64,000 nucleotides of DNA, from the NCBI GenBank assembly GCA_965601455.1, contig OZ271831.1, forward strand, positions 4,340,001 to 4,404,000. Direction: 5' to 3'. The notes under the pieces are model-generated. The model saw only the letters and a program-made list of their open reading frames with translations, was not told the DNA's origin and did no database searches. The position numbers and the translations under genes are program-made. Source of the DNA: JANQEU01 sp965601455 (GTDB lineage: Bacteria > Bacteroidota > Bacteroidia > Cytophagales > Cyclobacteriaceae). Of the stretch, positions 26,131-34,147 are shown piece by piece (position 1 is the first letter of the stretch; each line of letters starts with the position of its first letter).

Positions 26131-26988
26131 TTAGATCGTGTCAACAAAATTCCGCTCTACTGTATTGAAAATTACCAAGCCGGATAAAAGAATAATGAAA
26201 GTAACACCTATAGAAATTAAAAAGGTATTCAGTGAAAAATACCCCGCCTGAAAAAGGGCAAAACGGAACCCCTCAAATATATAAGTGACGGGATTCAAAG
26301 AAACCAACAAGTACATCTTGCCACCCAGCTCCTTTAGTGGGTATACTACAGGGGTAGCGTACATTAACAATTGAATGCCAAAATTAAGCAGCAATGCCAT
26401 ATCCCTATACTTGGTAGTTAATGCAGAAATGATCATACCAAATCCAAGCGATTGAAGTGACAGCATTAATACAAATACAGGTACTAATAAAAGATTCCAT
26501 CCAATCTGCCATTCAAACGAGCCATCTATCACGAGATAGACCGCAATTGCAATTAATAGAAGAAACTGAATAGCTAATCGGAAAAAGTTGGAAAGAGAAG
26601 TGCTAAGAGGCATTATCACCCGGGGGAAATACACTTTACCCATTATCGCCGAATTGCTGACAAGAGTTCCGGCGGTTTTAGTTAAAGTTTGCGCGAAATA
26701 GGTCCAGAAAGTGATCCCTGTCAGATAAAAAAGAGTAGGTGGCAATCCATCAGTGGATAATCCTGCCAAGTTGCTAAAAACGAATATATAGACAGACATT
26801 GTAAACAATGGCTGAATGAAAAACCAAAGAGGTCCAAGAACTGTCTGTTTATAAAAGGCGACAATATCACGTCTTACTAAAATCATGAGCAGATCTCGAT
26901 AACTCCATATATCTCTAAAGCCTAGGCGCCATATGCTCTTGTGAGAGCTAATCTGTAGATCCCATGTCTGGTTTTCGGTTTTTGTCAT
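26131..26988 (-). CDS. wzm: O-polysaccharide ABC transporter permease
   Basis: A 285-residue ABC-2 type permease with six hydrophobic segments. 'FWRLGFRDIWSYRDLL'-like N-terminus, 'KQTVLGPLWFFIQPLF' and 'LNPVTYIFEGFRFALF' are typical of Wzm/KpsM-like exporters. It partners with the ATPase encoded next. I use the ATG at 26986-26988 rather than the TTG one codon earlier. It lies between an aminotransferase gene and the 183-base gap before wzt. Confidence 0.93.
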   Translation of the reverse strand: MTKTENQTWDLQISSHKSIWRLGFRDIWSYRDLLMILVRRDIVAFYKQTVLGPLWFFIQPLFTMSVYIFVFSNLAGLSTDGLPPTLFYLTGITFWTYFAQTLTKTAGTLVSNSAIMGKVYFPRVIMPLSTSLSNFFRLAIQFLLLIAIAVYLVIDGSFEWQIGWNLLLVPVFVLMLSLQSLGFGMIISALTTKYRDMALLLNFGIQLLMYATPVVYPLKELGGKMYLLVSLNPVTYIFEGFRFALFQAGYFSLNTFLISIGVTFIILLSGLVIFNTVERNFVDTI

Positions 26989-27031
26989 CAAATTGTAGAT
27001 GTAAATCTTTGATCAGCTAAATACATTCAGT

Positions 27032-28180
27032 TCAAAACGCAACAGCACTGCTGGGTATATTTACGATTGTTTCTTCCAGTATACTTGCATTCCGTTGATC
27101 GTCTCGAAAACAGTGGGCAAACATAGGTAACTTAAACATCAACTTCCAGATCGGTTTAGTCTCAACACCATTTTCGTTTGTCTCATTCATAAAAAGCTCT
27201 TTGGTCTCAAAATCCTCAAAGACCAGTGAAAACATCCAATAGTTCCAATCAGTCGTTTCTGGAATTGGTTTAATCTTTAGGCCATATCCATCCGCCAAAT
27301 TCAAATATTTTTCAAAAAGGCGCTTTTTATTCCCAATGATTTCCTTCAAGCACTCTAACTGCCCTGATAATAACGCGGCATTAAGGTTCGGCAGTTTGAA
27401 GTTAAACCCAACTTCATTATGCATATATTCCCTGATTTCCGAAACTTTGGCTGTTGCTGCAAGGTGTTTTACTCTTTGAATAAAATGGTCATTCATACTA
27501 ACCACTGCTCCACCCCCACCGGCTGTCACAACCTTATTCCCGTTAAAACTATAAATACCTGCGTCACCAAATGTTCCAGAGTATTTCTCTTCGAATTTGC
27601 TTCCAAATGCTTCGGCAGCATCCTCAATGAGAGGAATATTCCATTGCTGACATATATTGGCTATCTCGTCAATTCTACACATGAAACCTAAAGTATGCAT
27701 CGGAAGGCATGCAGCGATTCTTTTCCCAGAGCTCTTATTTATCGGTTTTCCATCTCGGATTTCAGCGTTTTTTTCGAGAAACTCTTTTAACGCCACGGGG
27801 GAAAGACCCATAGTGTCCATGTCAACGTCAATAAACACAGGTTCTGCACCGTTGTAATGAATGGAATTTGCCGTCGCGACAAAGGTCAAAGCTTGTGTTA
27901 TAACTTCATCCCCAGCGCGAACCCCAGCCTGGTGCAAGGCCAAATGCAAGGCCGAGGTTCCATTCACTAACAAGGCTGAACTCTTGGCTCCGGTCAGAAT
28001 ATTGATCTGCTTTTCCGCTTGCTGGATATATTGACCCGAACTGGATACTGAACGTGTTCTTATCGAATGCTGGACAAAAGAAGATTCATTGCCGGTGAAA
28101 GATGGTGAGTGTAGCAGGATTTCTCCATTGGTACTATAGTGTTCCCTCACAAAGTCCACAAAATAACCAAATTCATTCAT
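27032..28180 (-). CDS. DegT/DnrJ/EryC1 family aminotransferase (LegC-like)
   Basis: A 382-residue PLP enzyme. 'VNGTSALHLAL' (72-82) binds the cofactor phosphate, D187 in 'IEDAAEAFGS' and K216 in 'SFNGNKVVTAGGGGA' are catalytic. The 'SFNGNK..T.GGGG' form matches the LegC group of 4-aminotransferases acting on NDP-4-keto-6-deoxy sugars. It lies just after gmd, so GDP-4-keto-6-deoxymannose to GDP-perosamine is one possibility; a UDP-linked amino sugar using one of the dehydratases at 34148 or 51323 is another. Confidence 0.87.
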   Translation of the reverse strand: MNEFGYFVDFVREHYSTNGEILLHSPSFTGNESSFVQHSIRTRSVSSSGQYIQQAEKQINILTGAKSSALLVNGTSALHLALHQAGVRAGDEVITQALTFVATANSIHYNGAEPVFIDVDMDTMGLSPVALKEFLEKNAEIRDGKPINKSSGKRIAACLPMHTLGFMCRIDEIANICQQWNIPLIEDAAEAFGSKFEEKYSGTFGDAGIYSFNGNKVVTAGGGGAVVSMNDHFIQRVKHLAATAKVSEIREYMHNEVGFNFKLPNLNAALLSGQLECLKEIIGNKKRLFEKYLNLADGYGLKIKPIPETTDWNYWMFSLVFEDFETKELFMNETNENGVETKPIWKLMFKLPMFAHCFRDDQRNASILEETIVNIPSSAVAF

Positions 28181-28204
28181 CCTAAATGCTTTGATGAGTG
28201 AAAG

Positions 28205-29347
28205 TTACTCCGCTTGTTTCAATATTTGGTGCCCTTGTTTGAGAAGGCTTAAATCTCTCTTAAAAAGATTCACATCTGATCGGACCATATCGTCGATCAG
28301 TCCATCCAGATCATATTTTGGTCGCCAATTGAGTTTGGTCTTTGATTTGGTCGGATCTCCGATGAGAAGATCTACCTCCGTGGGTCTAAAGTACTTAGGA
28401 TCAATTTCAATGATCTGTTTTCCTATTTTGGGCAAAGAAATATTTTCTCCTACTGTTTCCTTAAATGTACTTTCATCCACGCTTCCAATCGTTACCTTCT
28501 CCTCCGTACCAGTACCTTGGAAATCTAGGCCTATACCTATCTTTTCATAGGTCTTGATAATGAAATCGCGAATTTTCGTAGTTATTCCCGTCGCAATCAC
28601 GTAGTCTTCTGCTTCTTCCTGTTGGAGAATTCTCCACATCGCATCTACATAATCCTTTGCATGCCCCCAATCCCTTTGAGCATCCAGGTTCCCAATGTAC
28701 ATCTTGTCCTGAAGACCGAGTGCAATTTTCGCTGCGGCTCGAGTGATCTTTCTTGTAACAAAAGTTTCTCCTCTAATCGGTGACTCATGATTAAAAAGGA
28801 TACCATTGCAGGCATATATACCATAGGCCTCCCGGTAGTTTACAGTAATCCAGTAGGCATACAATTTTGCCACCGCATAAGGAGACCTTGGATAAAACGG
28901 CGTTTTCTCCGATTGCGGTACCTCCTGAACTAATCCATATAATTCAGATGTCGAAGCCTGGTAAATCCTGGTTTTTGACTCCATGCCCAGAAGTCTTACT
29001 GCTTCCAGGATACGCAAAGTTCCAATGCCATCTGCATTAGCAGTGTATTCAGGTGTATCAAAACTAACCTTGACATGGCTCATAGCCGCCAGGTTATAGA
29101 TTTCGTCAGGCTGTGTCTCCTGGATAATACGAGTAAGATTCATGGAATCCGTCATATCTCCGTAATGCAGATACAACTTCGGGTTATCCACATGAGGATC
29201 CTGATACAAATGATCGATACGATCAGTATTAAACAAGGATGCCCTCCTTTTGATACCGTGGACGGTATAACCTTTTTCCAGCAATAGCTCGGCAAGGTAG
29301 GCTCCATCCTGCCCCGTGATACCAGTGATCAGTGCTGTCTTACTCAT
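28205..29347 (-). CDS. gmd: GDP-mannose 4,6-dehydratase
   Basis: A 380-residue protein with all Gmd hallmarks: 'ITGITGQDGAYLAELLL' near the start, 'KRRASLFNTDRIDHLY', 'TSELYG', YxxxK in 'SPYAVAKLYAYW', 'FNHESPIRGETFVTRK' and 'YFRPTEVDLLIGDP'. It converts GDP-mannose to GDP-4-keto-6-deoxymannose. It overlaps fcl by 4 bases (ATGA), so the pair makes GDP-L-fucose; the adjacent aminotransferase could draw on the same intermediate. Confidence 0.96.
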   Translation of the reverse strand: MSKTALITGITGQDGAYLAELLLEKGYTVHGIKRRASLFNTDRIDHLYQDPHVDNPKLYLHYGDMTDSMNLTRIIQETQPDEIYNLAAMSHVKVSFDTPEYTANADGIGTLRILEAVRLLGMESKTRIYQASTSELYGLVQEVPQSEKTPFYPRSPYAVAKLYAYWITVNYREAYGIYACNGILFNHESPIRGETFVTRKITRAAAKIALGLQDKMYIGNLDAQRDWGHAKDYVDAMWRILQQEEAEDYVIATGITTKIRDFIIKTYEKIGIGLDFQGTGTEEKVTIGSVDESTFKETVGENISLPKIGKQIIEIDPKYFRPTEVDLLIGDPTKSKTKLNWRPKYDLDGLIDDMVRSDVNLFKRDLSLLKQGHQILKQAE

Positions 29348-30285
29348 ACCAGGTTTCTTTCTAAATTCTTTTTAAAATCTTCGTAAGCGAGCTGAATTCC
29401 GTTTTGAAGTTCAGTCTTATGTTTCCATCCAAGATTCGTAAGCTTTGATACATCCATCAATTTCCGAGGTGTACCATCCGGCTTGCTGGTATCCCAGACT
29501 ACTTCCCCTTCAAAACCTATTATGTCCTGAACGGTTTCTACTAGTTCCTTAATCGAAACATCTACTCCGGTCCCCACATTAACAAAGGACTTTCCAGAAT
29601 AATTATGCATTAGAAAAACACAGGCGTCCGCAAGGTCATCTGCGTACATAAACTCCCGTCTGGGAGATCCAGTACCCCAAACTTCAACAGTGGATTTCCC
29701 TTCGATTTTGGCAGTATGAAATTTCCTGATCAGCGCAGGAAGTACATGAGAATTTTCGAGATGATAGTTGTCTCCAGGACCGTAAAGATTAGTTGGCATG
29801 GCGCTGATGAAATCGCAGCCGTATTGATCGCGATAGTTTTCGCACATCTTAATCCCCGCAATTTTTGCCACCGCATAAGGTTCATTCGTATTTTCCAGTG
29901 GGCCCGTAAGCAAATAATCCTCATTTAACGGTTGTGGCGCCATCTTAGGATAGATACAAGAAGACCCAAGAAACAGCAACTTTTTTACGCCATTGACATA
30001 CGATGCATGAATGACATTTGCCTGGATCATCAGGTTATCGTACAGAAATTCAGCTCTATAGATATTGTTGGCATGAATTCCCCCGACCTTAGCGGCAGCG
30101 AGAAATACATAATCGGGCTTCTCGTTCTCAAACCATTGATTGACCTGATTTTGATTGGTCAGGTTAAGCTCCGCAGACGAAACTCCAACAAGGTTGGTAT
30201 ATCCCTTATCTTCAAGAGCTCTCCAGATAGCTGATCCAACCATGCCTCTGTGGCCGGCGACATAAATTTTTGAATCCTTGTTCAA
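29344..30285 (-). CDS. fcl: GDP-L-fucose synthase
   Basis: A 313-residue SDR with 'VAGHRGMVGSAIWR' near the N-terminus, 'AAAKVGGIHANN', 'LGSSCIYPK', 'YAVAKIAGI' with the catalytic Tyr and Lys, and 'EFMYADDLADA'. It epimerises C3/C5 and reduces the 4-keto group to give GDP-L-fucose. No ATG precedes the fold; the start is a TTG at 30283-30285 that overlaps the wzz stop as TTGA, with AAGG four bases upstream inside the wzz end. Confidence 0.95.
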   Translation of the reverse strand: MNKDSKIYVAGHRGMVGSAIWRALEDKGYTNLVGVSSAELNLTNQNQVNQWFENEKPDYVFLAAAKVGGIHANNIYRAEFLYDNLMIQANVIHASYVNGVKKLLFLGSSCIYPKMAPQPLNEDYLLTGPLENTNEPYAVAKIAGIKMCENYRDQYGCDFISAMPTNLYGPGDNYHLENSHVLPALIRKFHTAKIEGKSTVEVWGTGSPRREFMYADDLADACVFLMHNYSGKSFVNVGTGVDVSIKELVETVQDIIGFEGEVVWDTSKPDGTPRKLMDVSKLTNLGWKHKTELQNGIQLAYEDFKKNLERNLV

Positions 30286-31457
30286 GACCTTATCAAATTT
30301 CTTAGAATAATGACTACGATTTGGACTCCAGCAAGTACCAGACCGACAAATATGAAGCCAACTAAAGTAAGATATCGCTGACGAGGCAGAGGGCCGGGAG
30401 GAACAATGGTTGGAGTGAATACCCTGTAAACCGGTGTTTTTTCTTGGAGGGCAATTTCGTTTTGTTCCAATTGCAATGCCAATTGACGATAAATTTGCGT
30501 TGCAATGCCAGCTTCAGCTTGCAATTTCTGTTTTTCAATATTTACTCTAGCAGAGATAACAGCGGTATTGGAGTCCACAAAATCAGCCAAATCCTCTTGC
30601 GCCTTCTCGAAATTTCTTTTCGCAATCGCTGTACGTCTACGAATAAAATCCAGATTTTGTTGTTCCTTATCGGTCTGATTCTTTACTACGAAATCAATTA
30701 ATTTTTCTAATACCACTTGAGTCATTTGAGCAGCAACTAGTTTTTCAGACATTGTTACGGTTATCACTATTAGCCCTGCCTCATTGGTCTCAACATTGAT
30801 CGCCTTTCTTAGCATAGCAATTGCTCTTCTTTGCGGGCCGTTTAAAGTTATTGTCTGGTACACCGAATCAGGCTCATAAGACGATTGACCATATCCACCT
30901 TCGGGAATCTCTCTGATTTTCTTTTTCTTATAAGATAATTTGGGAAGGCGTCCGCGTCGAATGTCATCAAACCAATGCTCCACCAAATTCTTATCATCAT
31001 AACTCCAGAAAAACTGAATAAGGGAAATTTCTTTCTTGTACTCTTTAAAGTAAAACTTCTCCTCCATCAATCCGATCAAAAACATTTCGTTTTGAACAAC
31101 CTCAGGATAGAATGCCGGGTTTGTAAGGCCCCCAGATCCCTGGCCAGCTATATCGACACCCGCCAATGCAGCTAAACCGGAGATTCTTCCCCTGGCTCTT
31201 GGGTCCGGAATATTAACTTCCGACATTATCTGCGTACTGGCTTCAAATTCCTGAACAGAACTTGAACCAGCAATCCCTCCTAGAATCGCGAAAGCAACCA
31301 TCCAAAAAACCAAATACTTTCTTCTCTCCCAAAAAAGATTAAAGAGGTCCTTCAGAAGGATTTCTTCACCGGAAAAAACCTTCTTTATATTAGTCTGCGT
31401 TTTTACCCGGAATAAATCAACGAGTTTGCTGTATATCTTGTCAAGCAGTCCTTTCAT
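30282..31457 (-). CDS. Wzz-type chain-length determinant (polysaccharide co-polymerase)
   Basis: A 391-residue inner-membrane protein. A cytoplasmic N-terminus leads to TM1 at about residues 49-70 ('YLVFWMVAFAILGGIAG'), a large periplasmic region with the 'STQIMSEVNIPDPRARGRIS' segment and a long alpha-helical stretch (about 255-335), then the proline-rich 'PPGPLPRQRYL' and TM2 near 365-385. There is no kinase domain. It directly follows the SLBB export protein, forming an OPX/PCP pair. Confidence 0.9.
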   Translation of the reverse strand: MKGLLDKIYSKLVDLFRVKTQTNIKKVFSGEEILLKDLFNLFWERRKYLVFWMVAFAILGGIAGSSSVQEFEASTQIMSEVNIPDPRARGRISGLAALAGVDIAGQGSGGLTNPAFYPEVVQNEMFLIGLMEEKFYFKEYKKEISLIQFFWSYDDKNLVEHWFDDIRRGRLPKLSYKKKKIREIPEGGYGQSSYEPDSVYQTITLNGPQRRAIAMLRKAINVETNEAGLIVITVTMSEKLVAAQMTQVVLEKLIDFVVKNQTDKEQQNLDFIRRRTAIAKRNFEKAQEDLADFVDSNTAVISARVNIEKQKLQAEAGIATQIYRQLALQLEQNEIALQEKTPVYRVFTPTIVPPGPLPRQRYLTLVGFIFVGLVLAGVQIVVIILRNLIRS

Positions 31458-31525
31458 CAGTTGGTAGGGTCTTTTAGTTCTTGGACCGCTTCTTCTAAAA
31501 TTTTGTGGTACATATCAAAGCCCAT
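31457..31525 (-). CDS. Possible 22-residue ORF between the export protein and wzz
   Basis: The gap between the two genes can encode a 22-residue acidic peptide from the ATG at 31523-31525 to a TGA that overlaps the wzz ATG (TGATG). It lies in a different frame from both neighbours. No homologue is recognised. It may only serve to couple translation into wzz, or may not be real. Confidence 0.22.
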   Translation of the reverse strand: MGFDMYHKILEEAVQELKDPTN

Positions 31526-31526
31526 G

Positions 31527-34097
31527 TCATTGATTCTGCTGTTCAATAAAACTCTGTACGAACAAATAAGTGGTCAACGCGCTGGTAGTCAGTGCGAGCA
31601 CCCTTTCTGCATTGAATGGCTGTCTGACTCGTCCTCCAGCAACTACGATTGAAGATCCTGGTCTTATTTCCGGGTACTTTCGGAAAAATATGAATTGCCT
31701 TACCTTCTTAGCATCACCATTAGCATAAATGACGTATGAACGACCGGGTCTGGCAGTTGGAGAGAATCCCCCAGCTTGAGAAATATAGGATCTAAATCCT
31801 TTGGCCCTTATGAACTTCGTAGACGTAGGGTATTGAACTGCCCCTCGTATTTTAACTGTTTCTTGCTGTCTGGGTATTTCCAGAATATCTCCTGGCAGTA
31901 AAACGAGATCATTGGGTCCACCAGGATTATTCTGTAGATCAATAACGTCTATTCCAATTCTGTCTACACCTCTTCGACCCCCACTTACATCAAGAGCTAA
32001 AAAATCCCTAATTCCATCCTCGTTCAAAAGATATTCCTTTTCATACTCCATCCTTAATGTCTCAATCCGTTCATTTAATACTCTCAGATTTGCTGTACTA
32101 GTTGAACTTTGATAAATGGATCCAGGATCATTAATTCTTTTCTTGAGTTCCGTTAATCGGTCTATTCTTTCCTTAAGCAAGTCCTTATCATTATCACCGT
32201 TGACAGGTCTTAAAAGTGCAACACCTTCGGCAAATGCGTAATTGGTGAATCCCCCTGCCCTACTGATTAGGTCACTAAGTCTCATATCCGACGAGGTAAT
32301 CACATAGTCACCTGGATGTTGGACCTCTCCCTGAACCGAAACAATGGCGCCTTTCTGATAGCCAGGAGCTGGACGAATAAAAACATGGTCGAGTGGTTCC
32401 AGTTGGTACTCAATCAAATTAAGACTACTATCACTCAGGTTACCCGGTATAGTGATTGGTATGACCTCGAATGTTGGAATATTGTTCTCGTACGTTCGTC
32501 GAGCAATTTCAATTTGTCCATTGACGGCAGCGTTCTTTACACCACCAGCCAGCAAAATAGCGTCTGCGACGGTAGAACCTTCATAGAAGGGGAATACCCC
32601 TGGGTTGTTAATTTCACCTGATACCTGGATATACCTGGTGTCTATAACCTCTTCCTTCCTTGGTACCTTAATAACATCTCCAATTTCAAGCTCCGTATTC
32701 GGGTCATTCTCCAGGTCAACTGTAAACGAAGACGAGCTAAGGTCATCATTAAATCTATAAACACTAATTCGATTATGGATAGCTCCGGGTACAAGACCTC
32801 CACTTCTTTCAATCAATTGAGAAATGGTGATCCCTTGTTGCCATGCATAAACTCCTGGCCTACTTACCGCTCCATCAACCTGAAGCTTCTCAACGAATAA
32901 GTCCGTTGATCGACGAATTGTAATAATATCACCGTCCTCAAGGTTTAATACCGGATTGGACATGGAAATATCATTCACAAATTGTTCTTCTCCGTTATAT
33001 CGCTCAAGAAGGAGGCTCTCTTTGAAAGCATTTGCAGTGAACTTTCCAGCGTAAAATAGAATCCGGTCTAGTGAATCACCATCGGAAATTTCAAATAGAC
33101 CCGGTCGTCTAACTTCACCACGTACCTCAATTCGCTTGGAATAGGTTTCGACGACTATAATATCTCCTTCATTCAGCGTGTATTGACTGAGATCATCACC
33201 GTCGACTAGAAATTTGTAAATATCTACGCTGTACTGTTGAATCCCGTCCCGATAAACTTTGACCTTCCTAAAGGTACCATTGACTGTAATTCCCCCCGCC
33301 CCGTAAAGCGCGTTGAAGACTCCAGAGAATGCAGGAATTTGGTAGTTACCTGGCCTTAGCACCTCCCCGACAATTGAAACTTTGATTGTCCGTATTTCCG
33401 ATAAAGTGATATTTGTAAAAACAGTAGGATTCGGCCCTATCATTCCTCTATAAATCTTTGAAAGATTCTCATTTATCTTTTTAGTAGCCTCTTCTATATC
33501 AAGACCTGCCACCATCACTGGGCCGATTTGTGGAATCCGAACATAACCTTCCTCTTCTATCTGGAGGTTATAATTTCGCTGCGAAGTACCGTAAATCTCT
33601 ATTCGTACTCGATCGTTTGGCCCCAGTACGTAACTTTTAGGAGTGGCTATGGCTACATTAGGGATGAATGAAGTAAGAAAAGCCCGGTCGAAAACCGACA
33701 TTCCGAATATTCTCTTCTTCATCCGCAATACCTCAACGGAGTCTTGTTCAAGAGGTGTCGTGTAGGGCACGGTCAACCCCTGGGAAGCAGCTACTGCCTG
33801 AAGCCTTACAATCTGTTGATACAATCGAACTGCTTGCCTATCAGTAAATCCCTGATTTCGGGCTAAATCCGGAATTTCTTCGAGAGCATAGCCCAATGAC
33901 TGGGCCCTGAGCCAATATTGATTCGCTTCTGCGTCTGTCAGATTGAGTCTGTCAACATTTCTCCCGGATTGACCACCCCTTTGATTGCCCTCCAATTGTT
34001 GTCTGAGACGCTGAGCATCAGCCGGATTCTGGCTAAAACCCACATGTATGATTGACGTCATCGCGATTGCGAAGAACAGTATATTCCGAATTTCCAA
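31527..34097 (-). CDS. Outer-membrane polysaccharide export protein with multiple SLBB domains
   Basis: An 856-residue Wza/OPX-type protein, about twice the size of E. coli Wza. A signal peptide (1-22, ending 'GFSQ') precedes the poly-export domain at 152-233 ('YVLGPNDRVRIEIYG'). At least six SLBB repeats follow, near 240, 323, 405, 490, 590 and 780, each with a 'GE/GAV..PG' strand and an 'AGG' turn. A hydrophobic stretch ends the protein. No in-frame ATG lies before the signal peptide; the TTG at 34095-34097 has AAGG five bases upstream. It would form the exit channel for the glycan. Confidence 0.92.
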   Translation of the reverse strand: MEIRNILFFAIAMTSIIHVGFSQNPADAQRLRQQLEGNQRGGQSGRNVDRLNLTDAEANQYWLRAQSLGYALEEIPDLARNQGFTDRQAVRLYQQIVRLQAVAASQGLTVPYTTPLEQDSVEVLRMKKRIFGMSVFDRAFLTSFIPNVAIATPKSYVLGPNDRVRIEIYGTSQRNYNLQIEEEGYVRIPQIGPVMVAGLDIEEATKKINENLSKIYRGMIGPNPTVFTNITLSEIRTIKVSIVGEVLRPGNYQIPAFSGVFNALYGAGGITVNGTFRKVKVYRDGIQQYSVDIYKFLVDGDDLSQYTLNEGDIIVVETYSKRIEVRGEVRRPGLFEISDGDSLDRILFYAGKFTANAFKESLLLERYNGEEQFVNDISMSNPVLNLEDGDIITIRRSTDLFVEKLQVDGAVSRPGVYAWQQGITISQLIERSGGLVPGAIHNRISVYRFNDDLSSSSFTVDLENDPNTELEIGDVIKVPRKEEVIDTRYIQVSGEINNPGVFPFYEGSTVADAILLAGGVKNAAVNGQIEIARRTYENNIPTFEVIPITIPGNLSDSSLNLIEYQLEPLDHVFIRPAPGYQKGAIVSVQGEVQHPGDYVITSSDMRLSDLISRAGGFTNYAFAEGVALLRPVNGDNDKDLLKERIDRLTELKKRINDPGSIYQSSTSTANLRVLNERIETLRMEYEKEYLLNEDGIRDFLALDVSGGRRGVDRIGIDVIDLQNNPGGPNDLVLLPGDILEIPRQQETVKIRGAVQYPTSTKFIRAKGFRSYISQAGGFSPTARPGRSYVIYANGDAKKVRQFIFFRKYPEIRPGSSIVVAGGRVRQPFNAERVLALTTSALTTYLFVQSFIEQQNQ

Positions 34098-34120
34098 CCC
34101 TACCTTATTTAAATAAGCCG

Positions 34121-34128
34121 CAAAACTA
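34121..34128 (-). promoter_or_regulatory. Candidate Bacteroidota -7 element upstream of the SLBB export gene
   Basis: TAGTTTTG on the minus strand fits TAnnTTTG and lies 24 bases before the TTG start, within a 50-base gap. No TTG at -33 is found. An internal promoter for the export/wzz/fcl/gmd segment is possible. Confidence 0.35.
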
Positions 34129-34147
34129 ATGATTGTAAGAATAAATT

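Noticed and set aside
27032..28180. DegT protein as RfbH/DdhC (CDP-4-keto-6-deoxyglucose-3-dehydrase)
   Set aside because: It has the catalytic lysine K216, whereas DdhC replaces it with His and carries an iron-sulfur cluster; length and motifs fit LegC-like aminotransferases.
28191..28550. Plus-strand open frame of about 119 codons
   Set aside because: It is antisense to the 3' part of gmd, a well-conserved gene, and has no domain.
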